A stretch of DNA of 64,000 bases from positions 648,370,468 to 648,434,467 of the forward strand of contig NC_081409.1 of NCBI RefSeq assembly GCF_030272615.1. The letters are read 5' to 3'. The first letter of the stretch is position 1. Each line of letters starts with the position of its first letter. Below are positions 11,437 to 21,648 of this stretch, piece after piece. The DNA is from Cryptomeria japonica (taxonomy: Eukaryota > Streptophyta > Pinopsida > Cupressales > Cupressaceae). The notes beneath the pieces were generated by a model, which saw only the letters and a list, made by a program, of their open reading frames with translations, was not told the DNA's origin and made no database searches. The translations under genes and the position numbers were made by a program.

Positions 11437-12243
11437 ATGTATAAGAGGGATGCATTGAAGGTGAACAAGTCAAGTTTCTCTACATGGCAGAAAAGGATGA
11501 AGCTACACCTATCATGAGTTGGAGAATATGTTGTATATTATCTGGAGAATGATTTCATTACACTGAGCACCTATCCATTGACAATGGAAGAGATAAAGGC
11601 AAAGCAATAACATATCCAAGCAATGATTGAAATAACATCTATATTGACCGACTTAGAGTTTAATGATCTAGAAGGTTGCAATGATGCCAAGGCAATGTGG
11701 GACAAGCTCATATCTATGTATGGCGGTGATGAACATGTTCAAAGAGAAAAAGTGGATAGTCTAAGAGGGCAACTTGAATCTATGAGGATGAATGAAGGTG
11801 AGAACATAACCTAGTACAGTACAAGACTAAAGGAGATTGTCAATCAAACCAAAGGAGCGGGTGGAACTATTGAAGAAAAGGATATAACAAGTAAGTTGTT
11901 AAGAACCCTTCTACCAACTTATGCAATCCAAGTCTCTGCAATCAATGAATTGAGGTCTGTACCCAATATGCCAGTTTATTTAGATGCTACTATTGGTAAG
12001 ATACATGCATTTGAGTTAAGTAATTTTGATAACAGTGGGTCATCGGTAAATAAAGTTGAGTCTGCATTTAGTTCTTTTCATACTGGTGAATCTGATGATT
12101 ACAATGATATAATGAGTAAGTACACTAAAGAGAATCACAGTGGAGCAAGTGAAAGATTTTGCAAGAACATGGAGGAAGTACACAAACTGTACGAGGAAAC
12201 CAGAAAGCAAGAAGAGTTTGAAGCTCTATTAGCAAGAAGGTTA
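11437..12243 (+). pseudogene. Element B1 gag, N-terminal part
   Basis: Copia Gag from ATG at 11437: MYKRDALKVNKSSF, then STWQKRMKLHL, MWDKLISMYGGDEHVQ and LRTLLPTYAIQ. The reading frame has stops near 11515, 11608 and 11812. It ends at EFEALLARRL where B2 is inserted, and resumes at 17921 with PRGKGKYKGK and the zinc knuckle. The protein is the same family as gag of element A and of B2 (minus-strand copy at 15205-16329). Its role is RNA packaging; it is not functional here. Confidence 0.88.
12239..12243. repeat. Target site duplication of element B2 (left copy)
   Basis: GGTTA on the left and again at 17921-17925 on the right of B2. Collapsing the two restores B1 gag between LARR and LPRGKGKYKG. 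Confidence 0.92.
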
Positions 12244-13768
12244 TGATAGTTTTGATACTTAATGTTAAGTACAGATGCCAAGCTAATAAGATGAGAGGGG
12301 GGTGAATCATACAAACTTAATCTTCCATAATAACATCAGATTCAACCTCGGTAACATATACTTCAGTAATATAACCAAAATTACTAAACATGCAAACTCA
12401 AGAGCATACAAACATCATAACACTCATAACACCAGATTTAACATGGAAACCCAAATAGGGAAAAACCACTGTGGGATTTCAGACCCACTAAGAAATATAC
12501 TCTTCTAGAGTATGCTCAGTTAAAAGAAAATCCTATTAAAGATTACAAACACATTTCTAGATGTGACCCGGTTAAGGGATTTCCCTCAGATCTGTTAGGA
12601 TTTTCACCTTGTTAGAGGTGACCTTGTTAAAGGATTTCAAACACTCAATCAGAATGTCACCTTGTTGGAGGGTTTTACAAATAAGATTGTTAAGTCCACT
12701 CGGTTAAGAGATTTTCTGTCACTTCACAAAATAATAGTAATAAAAATCTATCTGCAACTTCACATCTAAAATGCTAAAGCAAATTCTTATTTTCTCAATA
12801 CAATCTAGACATAGAACTAATCTTGTCCTTCTGCTGGGCTCTATACTCTGTTATTCAAACAGTTCTTCAAGCTTTTGTGCTCGGTAATCACTACGTAGCA
12901 TCCATGTGCATACACTTGTCCGCATACATTGTTTATCAACAGTTCCTTATTTATAAACAATTGCTAGACCGCTTAATTTCCTTGATCACATTTCCCATGA
13001 TCAATCATAGCCATCAGATCTTCAAACTTTGACTAGGTTCAATGTATCCTTCGATCTGAAAATGTTTTACCCCACCTTGGAAGTTGCATACATTTCTTAG
13101 AATTTGTGCTAGGGTAATGCGGTTCAATCTAAGTTGTAGATCTTCCTGCCAATTTTTCTTTTCTATAGATTCTTTAACAAACTTCATTCACGGCATACCA
13201 ATCATTTAATCAGTTCCAGTTCATCAGCTTCCTTCATTAAATAATGCTTATAATCATTTAATGCATTCTATTATAGCTCGGTTACAACTCGGTAAATACT
13301 AAACTTCACTCGGTAGACATTCTGTCTTCTTTAACCAATAGTGATAACCTTAGGGTTTTATCGACTAGGTTCCTTGGGGTTTTACCAACTAGGTTCTTTG
13401 CTCGGTAACATAGTATAGTATTAACCTTACAATCAACAACATATGTAGGATATCAAAATAATCTAAACATCATGATCTCATCATTGTCTAACTTGGTAAT
13501 AGTTGCCCATTGAATAACTTATTCATCCCCTTATTCATCATATTCTTTCTGTGTCTTTTACCGACATCTTTATACTCATCAAATCACACTTCTTAAGATA
13601 TGGCAACATCATACTAAATTAGAAAATCAATTACTTGACATCAATGAAAAAATAATAATATTAAGATAGTAAACGTCCTTAATCAGTTATATCCATAATC
13701 ATCAACAACCTTCTCAATATCCTTAATGAAATGCCAACAATCTCCCTTTGTCTGTTATAATGCCAACA
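12244..13768 (-). repeat. Element B2 3' LTR
   Basis: Reads on the plus strand from TGATAGTTTTGATAC to ATAATGCCAACA, the reverse complement of the B-family LTR, including the 29-bp leader with the doubled TGTTGGCATT start. The plus-strand frames inside it (for example around 12302 and 12823) are LTR sequence, not genes. Confidence 0.88.
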
Positions 13769-13785
13769 ATCTCCCCCTTTGGCAT
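13769..13785 (-). other. Polypurine tract of element B2
   Basis: On the plus strand ATCTCCCCCTTTGGCAT, that is a minus-strand AAAGGGGGAGAT tract abutting the 3' LTR. Confidence 0.85.
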
Positions 13786-14160
13786 TGATGGCAAAACCAA
13801 TTGATTTGACCTAAATGATTTGGATTTAGATTGTTGTGATTCTGAAGTGCTGAAATGATCTCTCTCTGTCATCAGTCTTTTCCCCCATACATTAATTTTC
13901 TCCTCTTTCCTTCAATCTTTCTTTTCTTCTTTTCTCCAGTCTTCTCCCCCTATGACAATAATGCCAAAAAGTAAAGAACTAAAACATAATTTCTTTCTGT
14001 ATGAAGTGATTTCCTACTATGATGTGTTAACTTAGTCTCGGTCAGAGCATTTATGTCTTCAATTCTTGTTCCCTGTAGTGTTTCCTGCACACCTTTAGAA
14101 AACATCCTAAAGTGTGTAAATCAACATCAACTCCTAAAGGATATTCTGTAGAGTCATCGA
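13786..14160 (-). other. 3' untranslated region of element B2
   Basis: About 375 bp between the RNase H remnant and the polypurine tract, with no reading frame of interest. It has several pyrimidine runs on the plus strand (TTTTCTCC, CTCCCCC), matching the purine-run cluster at 21517-21590 in B1. Confidence 0.6.
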
Positions 14161-15204
14161 ATTGATGCTTTCACCAAACTCGGTCAGTGAATGGAAGATA
14201 GGGGTAGGACCCCTAACTTACTTCTGAGATACTCAAAAGTATCCCTTGGCAGTGGCTTGGTGAAGATATCTACTATTTGTTTCTTTGTGCTAACATACTC
14301 CAACACCACTTTCTTCTCTCAGCTATCCCATTTTGCTGTGGAGTTCTCGGTGTAGAGACTTGTCTTTTAATACCATGATCATTGCAGAATAAGTTGTACT
14401 CATCAAATGTGAACTCTCCTCCTCTATCTGATCTAAGACATTTCAGTTGTCTTCCTGTTTCATTTTCAACTCTTGCCTTGTACCATTTAAACATTTGAAA
14501 AGCTTCTGATTTTTCTTTTAAAAACATTATTGACATCATCCTTGAATAATCATCCACAAATAATATGAAATATTTATCACCATAATAACTTTGAACTTTC
14601 ATAGGACCACAAAGATCAATGTGCACAAGATCTAAAATTCCCTTAGAAGTGTACGACTTACTTGTAAAGCTTGATCTTGTCATTTTACCCATCTAGCATA
14701 CTCGGCACATAGCATTCTCAGGTTTTTCCAAACTCGGTAGACCTCTTACTCGGTGCTTCTTGCTTATTTTGATCAGATTATCAAAATTTACATGACAAAA
14801 CCTTTTATGCCATAACCAAGTATCATCTATCTTTGCATACAAACATTTTTTCCGAGTTGAGTCAAGGTGAAATGCGTTACCTTTAGTTTGTGTCCTGATA
14901 GCAGCTAACTTTCCATTCTTGTCATGAACTTTGACAATTCCTTTCTGAAATTCTATTCACTATCCTGTATTATTTATTTGTGCTACACTCAACAAAATGT
15001 ATTTCAAACCTTCAACCCAATAAACATCATTACATTTATCATTGTCAAGAAGTGTTATGGATCCTTTACCTTTTATCAGACATGGTGCATCATTACCAAA
15101 TCTTACATAGCCTCCATCATAGTCTTCTAACATAACAAACTTGTGTTTATCACCTGTCATGTGATGTGAGCATCCACTATCTATGATCCAAGAATCATTA
15201 GTAT
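14161..15204 (-). pseudogene. Element B2 pol remnant: protease, partial integrase, RNase H end
   Basis: Read on the minus strand. Protease SWIIDSGCSHHM is at about 15165-15200, followed by DYDGGYVRFGNDAPC. Integrase follows (HIDLCGPM, FILFVDDYSRMM, LRSDRGGEF, TPRTPQQNGIAERR) down to about 14320. The next residues, KVVLEYVSTK then IFTKPLPRDTFEYLRS, are the end of RNase H (compare 21160-21250 in B1). The stretch between is absent. The join sits at AGAGAAGAAA (14310-14319 in reverse complement), a sequence found at both donor positions in intact B1. Confidence 0.88.
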
Positions 15205-16329
15205 TTATGTGAGATATTGGGCTTTTTCTTCATACCTTTCTTCATCTGATCTATCTTTGATAGCCACATAAACTACTTCCTTTGTATCAGTTTCATCTGA
15301 TTTATCATAATTGGATTCCTCATCAGCTATTAAGCATGTCTTTCTATCTCTTCTTCTGATGTCTCGATGTCCTATGTAATGATTATCTTTCTGTCTGTCA
15401 TCTCGGTAATCTCTCTTTTCAGTAGATTCTTTGTCAGGACAGTTAGAAGCCATATGTCCTATCTTATCATAATTGAAACATTTCAAAGGTAGTTTTCCTT
15501 TATACTTACCTTTGCCTCTCGGTAACCTTCTAGCTAATAGTGCTTCAAACTCTTCCTGCTTTTTGATTTCCTCATACAGTTTGTGTACTTCTTCCATGTT
15601 CTTACGAAATATTTCACTTGCTCAACTATGATCTCCTTCAGAGTACTTATACTTTCTTTTATTGTAATCATTAGATTCATGAAGATGAAAAGAACTAAAT
15701 GCAGATTCAACTTTATTTACTGAAAACCCACTGTTATCAAAATTACTTAACTAAAATGCATGTAGCTTACCAATAATAGCATCTAAAGAAACTGGCATAT
15801 TGGGTATAGACCTCAATTCATAGATTGTAGAGACTCAGATTGCATAAGCTGGTAGAAGGGTTCTTAACAACTTACTTTTTATATCCTTTTCTTCAATGGT
15901 TCCACCTGCTTCTTTGATTTGATTGACAATCTCCTTTATTCTTGTATTATACTGGGTTATGTTCTCACCTTCATTCATCCTCATAGATTCAAGTTGCCCT
16001 CTTAGACTATCCACTTTTGCTCTTTGAACATGTTCATCACCACCATTCACAGATATGAGCTTGTCCCACATTGCCTTTGAATCATTGCAGCCTTCTAGAT
16101 CATTAAACTCTGAGTTGGTCAATGAAAATGTTATTTCAATCATTGCTTGGATATGCTCTTGCTTTTCCTTTATCTCTTCTATTGTCAATGGATAGGTGCT
16201 GGGTGTAACAAAATCATTCTCTAGACAATATATAGCATATTCTTCGACTCCTGATAGGTGCAGCTTCATCCTTTTCTGCCATGTAGAGAAACTTGACTTG
16301 TTCACCTTCAGTGCATCCCTCTTATACAT
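15205..16329 (-). pseudogene. Element B2 gag
   Basis: Minus-strand Gag starting MYKRDALKVNKSSF, nearly identical in layout to B1 gag, with STWQKRMKLHLSGVEE and GCNDSKAMWDKLIS. A stop follows LLPAYAI near 15834, and the frame reopens at about 15597 for MEEVHKLYEEIKKQEEFEALLARRL. The zinc knuckle CFNYDKIGHMASNC has Tyr for the second Cys, so zinc binding is probably lost. A basic/acidic tail with DRQKDN and ESNYDKSDET follows. Confidence 0.88.
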
Positions 16330-16379
16330 CTTTGGATCTTTGCCTTAAGTACCTTTAAACTTTTCTTCCAGAGTCCAAA

Positions 16380-16391
16380 GCTCTGATACCA
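16380..16391 (-). other. Primer binding site of element B2
   Basis: GCTCTGATACCA on the plus strand, an exact reverse complement of TGGTATCAGAGC (initiator tRNA-Met), two bases from the 5' LTR. Confidence 0.9.
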
Positions 16392-16393
16392 AT

Positions 16394-17920
16394 TGATAGT
16401 TCTGATACTTAATGTTAAGTACAGATGCCAAGCTAATAAGATGAGAGGGGGGGGTGAATCATACAAACTTAATCTTCCATAATAACATCAGATTCAACCT
16501 CGGTAACATATACTTCAGTAATATAACCAAAAATGCTAAAAATGCAAACTCAAAAGCATATAAACATCATAACACTCATAACACCAGATTTAACGTTGAA
16601 ACCCAAATAGGGAAAAACCACTATGGGATTTCGGACCCACTAAGAAATATACTCTTCTAGAGTATGCTCGGTTAAAAGCAAATCCTGTTAAAGATTACAA
16701 ACACATTGCTAGATGTGACCCGGTTAAGGGATTTCCCTTAGATCTATTAGGATCTTCACCTTGTTAGAGGTGACCTTGTTAAAGGATTTCAAACACTCAA
16801 TCAGAATGTCACCTTGCTAGAGGGTTTTACAGCTAAGACTATTAAGTCCACTTGGTTAAGAGATTTTCTGTCACTTCACAAAATAACAGTAATAAAAATC
16901 TATCTGCAACTTAACATCTCAAATGCTAAAGTAGATTCTTATTTGCTCAATACAATCTAGACATAGAACTAATCTTGTCCTTCTGTTGGGCTCTATACTC
17001 TGTTATTCAAACAATTCTTCAAGCTTATGTGGTTGGTAATCATTATGTAGCATCCTTGTGCATATACTTGCCCGCATACATTGTTGATTAACAGTTCCTT
17101 ATTTATAAACAATTGCTTGACCACTTAATCTCCTTGATCACATTTCCCATGATCAATCATAGCCATCAGATCTTCAAACTTTGACCAGGTTCAATGTATC
17201 CTTCGATCTGAAAAATGTTTTACCCCACCTTGGAACTTGCATACATTTCTTGAAACTTGTGCTAGGGTAATGCGGTTCAATCTAAGTTGTTGATCTTCCT
17301 ATCGATTTTTCTTTGCCATAGATTCTTTAACAAACTTCAATCACGGCATACCAATCATTTAATCAGTTCCAGCTCATCAGCTTCCTTCATTAAATAACGT
17401 TTATAATCATTTAATGTGTTATATTATAGCTCAGTTACAACTTAGTAAATACTAAACTTTACTTGGTAGACATTCTATTTTCTTTAACCGATAGCGATAA
17501 CCTTAGGGTTTTACTGACTAGGTTCCTTAGGGTTTACCGACTAGATTCTTTGCTCAGCAACATAGTATAGTATTAACCTTACAATCAACAACATATGTAG
17601 GATATCAAAACAATCTAAACATCATGATCTCATCATTGTCTAACTCGGTAATAGTTTCCCATTGAATAACTTATTCATCCCCTTATTCATCATATTCTTT
17701 CTGTGTCTTTTACCAACATCTTTATACTCATCAAATCATACTTCTTAAGATATGGCAACATCATACTGAATTAGAAAATCAATTACTTGACATCAATGAC
17801 AAAATAATAATATTAAGACAGTAAACATCCTTAATCAGTTATATCCATAATCATCAACAACCTTCTCAATATCCTTAATGAAATGCCAACAATCTCCCTT
17901 TGTCTGTTATAATGCCAACA
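16394..17920 (-). repeat. Element B2 5' LTR
   Basis: Runs from TGATAGTTCTGATAC to AATGCCAACA on the plus strand; 1527 bp against 1525 bp for its partner at 12244-13768. Its plus-strand right end keeps the doubled start (AATGCCAACAATCTCCC then AATGCCAACA). Confidence 0.9.
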
Positions 17921-18210
17921 GGTTACCAAGAGGCAAAGGTAAGTATAAAGGAAAACTACTTTTGAAATGTTTCAATTGTGATAAGATAGGACATATGGCT
18001 TCTAACTGTCCTGACAAAGATTCTACTGAAAAGAGAGATTATCGAGATGACAGACAGAAACATAATCATTACAGAGGATACCAAGACTTCAAAAGAAGAG
18101 ATAGAAAGTCATGCTTAATAGCTGATGAGGAATCCAATGATGATAAATTAGATGAAACTAATATAGAGGAAGTAGTTTATGTGGCTATCAAAGATGAATC
18201 AAATGAATAA
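17921..18210 (+). pseudogene. Element B1 gag, C-terminal part (zinc knuckle)
   Basis: Resumes the gag split at 12243. It reads LPRGKGKYKGKLLLKC, then zinc knuckle CFNCDKIGHMASNC with all four ligands intact (about 17968-18009). A charged tail (RDDRQKHNHYRG, DEESNDDKLDET) follows, ending at TAA 18208. The matching tail in B2 lies at 15240-15500 on the minus strand. Confidence 0.88.
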
Positions 18211-21200
18211 AGGTATGAAGAAAAAGCCCTAATATCTCATATAAATACTAATGATTCTTGGATCATAGATAGTGGATTCTCACATCACATGACAAGCGAT
18301 AAACACAAGTTTGTTATATTATAAGATTATGATGGAGGCTATGTAAGATTTGGTAATGATGCACCATGTCTGGTAAAAGGTAAAGGATCCATAACACTTC
18401 TTGACAATGCTAAATGTAATGATGTTTATTGGGTTGAAGGATTGAAATAAAATTTGTTGAGTGTAGCACAGTTAAACAACACAGGTTACCGAATAGAATT
18501 TCAAAAAGGAATTGTCAAAGTTCATGACAAGCATTGAAAGTTAGCTGCTACCAGAACTCAAACAAAAGGTAATACATTTCATCTTGACTCAACTCGAAAT
18601 AAGTGTCTAGATGAAAAGATAGATGACTCTTAAAAGGTTTTGTCATGTAAATTTTGATAATCTGATCAAAATAAGCAAGAAGCACCGACTAAGAGGTCTA
18701 CCAAGTCTTGAGAAACCTGAGAATGCTATGTGTCGAGGATGCTAGATGGGTAAGATGACAAGATCAAGCTTTACAAGTAAGTCCTACACTTCTAAGAGAA
18801 TTTTAGATCTTGTGCACACTGATCTTTGTGGTCCTATGAAAGTTCAAAGTTATTATGGTGATAAATATTTCATATTATTTGTGGATGACTATTCAAGGAT
18901 GATGTCAGTTATGTTTTTAAAAGAAAAATCAGAAGCTTTTCAAATGTTTAAATGGTACAAGACAAGAGTTGAAAATGAAACAGGAAGAAAACGGAAATGT
19001 CTTAGATCAGACAGAGGAGGAGGGTTCACATCTAATGAGTTCAACTTATTCTGCAATGATCATGGTATAAAAAGACAAGTCTCTGCACCGAGAACTCCAC
19101 AACAAAATGGAATTGCTGAGAGAAGAAACAGATCTATTGTGGATTGTGCTAGAACCCTAATGATTGAAAAGAAAGTGCCACAAACATTTTGGAGAGAAGC
19201 AATAAGCACAGCAGTTTACACCTTGAATCGAGTACAACTAAAGAAAGGAACTTTGAAGACACCATATGAGATCTGGCATGACAAGAAACCTAATGTAAGT
19301 TATTTTAAAATCTTTGGAAGTAGATGCTAGGTACACAAAGATGATAGAAATGACAAGTTTGATCAAAAAAGTGAAGAAGGAACATTTTTTGGTTATTCTT
19401 CTAGAAGAAAAGCATTTAAATGTCTAATCAAATCTTTTAACAAAATAGTAGAAAGTGCAAATGTGAAAATTGATGAATTTGCAGAAAGAAATGATGAAGG
19501 AAATTCCAAGGAACTAGAATATTATGATGAATTTGTCTATGTTCAACCGACAAGTCTTACCGAGAGAACTGTAGAAGAAAATGAAGAGAATATCCAGTTA
19601 CCGAGTGATGAAGAAGATCATACAGAGCCTACCGAGCCTGTATTAACCAATTATGTTAGAAGACATCATGCATCAAGACAGATTATAGGAGATAAGGATG
19701 ATCCAGTGATGACAAGGAACAAACTGAGATAGAACACATGTCTGATATCTAAATTTGAACCGAGGATAGTGAAAGAGGCATTTAATAGTGAAGATTGGAT
19801 AAATGCTATGATAGAAGAGATTGATCAAATCAAGAAGAATGACACATGGACACTGGTCCCAAGACTGAAGGACAAAAATGTAATTGGTACAAAGTGGATT
19901 TTCAAAAACAAGCTGAATGAAAAAGGTGAGGTCATTTGAAATAAAGCAAGATTAGTTTGCAAAGGTTATGCCCAAGAAGAAGGAATTAGTTATGGTGAGA
20001 CTTTTGCACCTGTGGCTAGACTTGAAAAAGTAAGAACATTGTTGGCATATACTGCTTACAAGAATTTCAGGGTATATCAAATGGATGTCAAATTTGCATT
20101 TCTGAATGGTATATTAAAAGAAGTTTTTATTGAACAACCTGAAGGATTTGTTGAAGACAAGAATAAAGATTAGGTATGTAAATTGAACAAAGCTTTATAT
20201 GGTTTGAAACAAGCACCTAGAGCATGGTATGAAAGATTGCACTCTTATTTAATCAAGATTGGTTTTATAGGAACAAGTGAAAACAACAATATGTACATAA
20301 AGAATGATGAAAATGGAATACTGATCTCAGCCATATTTGTTGATGATATTATCTTTTGTGGAAATGACTCTTTATAAGAACTTTTGAAATGAAATGAGCA
20401 AAGAATTTGAGATGTCCTTAATCAGTGAGATAAAGTATTTTATAGGTTTATAGATACTACAAATGAAAAATGAGATTTTCATTACTCAATCCAAGTACAT
20501 AAAAGAAATATTGAAGAAATTTGGAATGGAGGATTCAAAACTAGTAAGTACTCCTATGACTACCAACTGTAAACTATCTAAGAATGATGAATCTGCGTCT
20601 ATTGATGAGACACTTTACCGATCCATGATTGGAAAGCTACAATATGTTGTTCACAGTAGGCCAGATATAGCACATGAAGTAGGTATAGTTGCAAGATTCT
20701 CTGCAGATCCCAAGGAAACACACATGACAGCAATCAAGAGAATTTTCAGATACTTGAAAGGCACTGAAGATTATGGCTTAGTTTATCAGAAAGGAAATGA
20801 CTTTGATTTAAAAGTTTATACTGATGCTGATTGGGTAGGCAACATTGATGACAGGAAAAGCACAAGTGGAGGAGCTTTCTTTTTAGGAGAAAGACTAGTG
20901 AGTTGGCTTAGCAAGAAAAAAGGATGTGTTTCACAGTCAATAGCAGAAGCTGAATATGTTGCTACAGCATTGAATTGTACCAACATAGCATGGATCAAAC
21001 AACTATTGGAAGGTATAAATGAGAAATTTACCGAGCCAGTAACTATATTCTTTGACAATACTAGTGCCATTAACATTTCAAAGAATCCTTTTATGCACTC
21101 TAAGACAAAGCACATCTCCATCAAATATCATTATCTTAGAGAAGAAGCTCAAGAGAAGAAAATGGTGTTGGAGTATGTTAGCACAAAGGAACAAATAGCA

Positions 21201-21287
21201 GATATCTTTACCAAGCTACTGCCTAGGGACACTTTTGAGTATCTCAGAAGTAAGTTAGGGGTCCTACCCCTATCTTCCATTCACTGA
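18211..21287 (+). pseudogene. Element B1 pol: protease, integrase, RT, RNase H
   Basis: Complete-length copia pol with decay. Protease SWIIDSGFSHHMTSD is at about 18255. The GAG-pre-integrase region is damaged (several stops at 18320-18660). Integrase at about 18746-19330 has HTDLCGPM, RSDRGGGF and TPQQNGIAERRN. RT at about 19760-20460 has GTKWIFKNKLNE, LYGLKQAPRAWYERL and IFVDDIIFCG. RNase H at about 20790-21287 has VYTDADWVGN, AEAEYVA, FFDNTSAIN and the terminal IFTKLLPRDTFEYLRS. Stops occur at 19328, 19730, 19937, 20171, 20375 and elsewhere. The catalytic residues that remain are intact, so the element was functional when it inserted. Confidence 0.9.
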
Positions 21288-21516
21288 CCGAGTTCAGTGA
21301 AAGTATCAATTCAACAACTCTAAAGAATATCTTTTAGTAGTTGATGCTGGTTTACACACTTTGGGATGTTTTCTAAAGGTGTGTAGGAAACATATACAAG
21401 GAACAAGAATTGAAGACAAAATGCTCTGACTGAGACTAAGTTGACACATAATAGCAGGAAATCACTTCATACAAGAAGAAATTATGTTTTAGTTCTTTAC
21501 TTTTTGGCATTGTTGT

Positions 21517-21648
21517 CAAAGGGGGAGAAGACTGGAGAAAAGGGGAGAAGACTAATGTATGGGGGAGAAGACTGATGATAGGGGGAGAGCATTTCAGCAA
21601 TCTGAATCCAAATCAATTGGTTTTTCCATCAATGCCAAAGGGGGAGAT
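21517..21648 (+). other. Purine-run cluster and polypurine tract of element B1
   Basis: Four purine runs (AAAGGGGGAGAAG, AAAAGGGGAGAAG, GGGGGAGAAG, AGGGGGAGAG) precede the true tract CCAAAGGGGGAGAT that abuts the 3' LTR at 21649. Only the last is placed to prime plus-strand synthesis. Confidence 0.75.

Larger units (their letters stand above)
12244..17920 (-). mobile_element. Copia element B2, internally deleted, inverted inside B1
   Basis: A 5677-bp family-B element on the minus strand, with its 3' LTR at 12244-13768 and 5' LTR at 16394-17920. It has an exact primer site, a gag, protease and the first part of integrase. The sequence then jumps straight to the C-terminal end of RNase H (junction at 14310-14319). 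All of RT and most of RNase H are missing. Perfect GGTTA duplications flank it, so it came in as a transposition event, either before or after the deletion formed. Confidence 0.92.

Noticed and set aside
12302-13032. Plus-strand frames of 68-69 codons, repeated at 16454-16660
   Set aside because: They lie within the inverted LTRs of B2 and are conserved only because the LTRs are copies.
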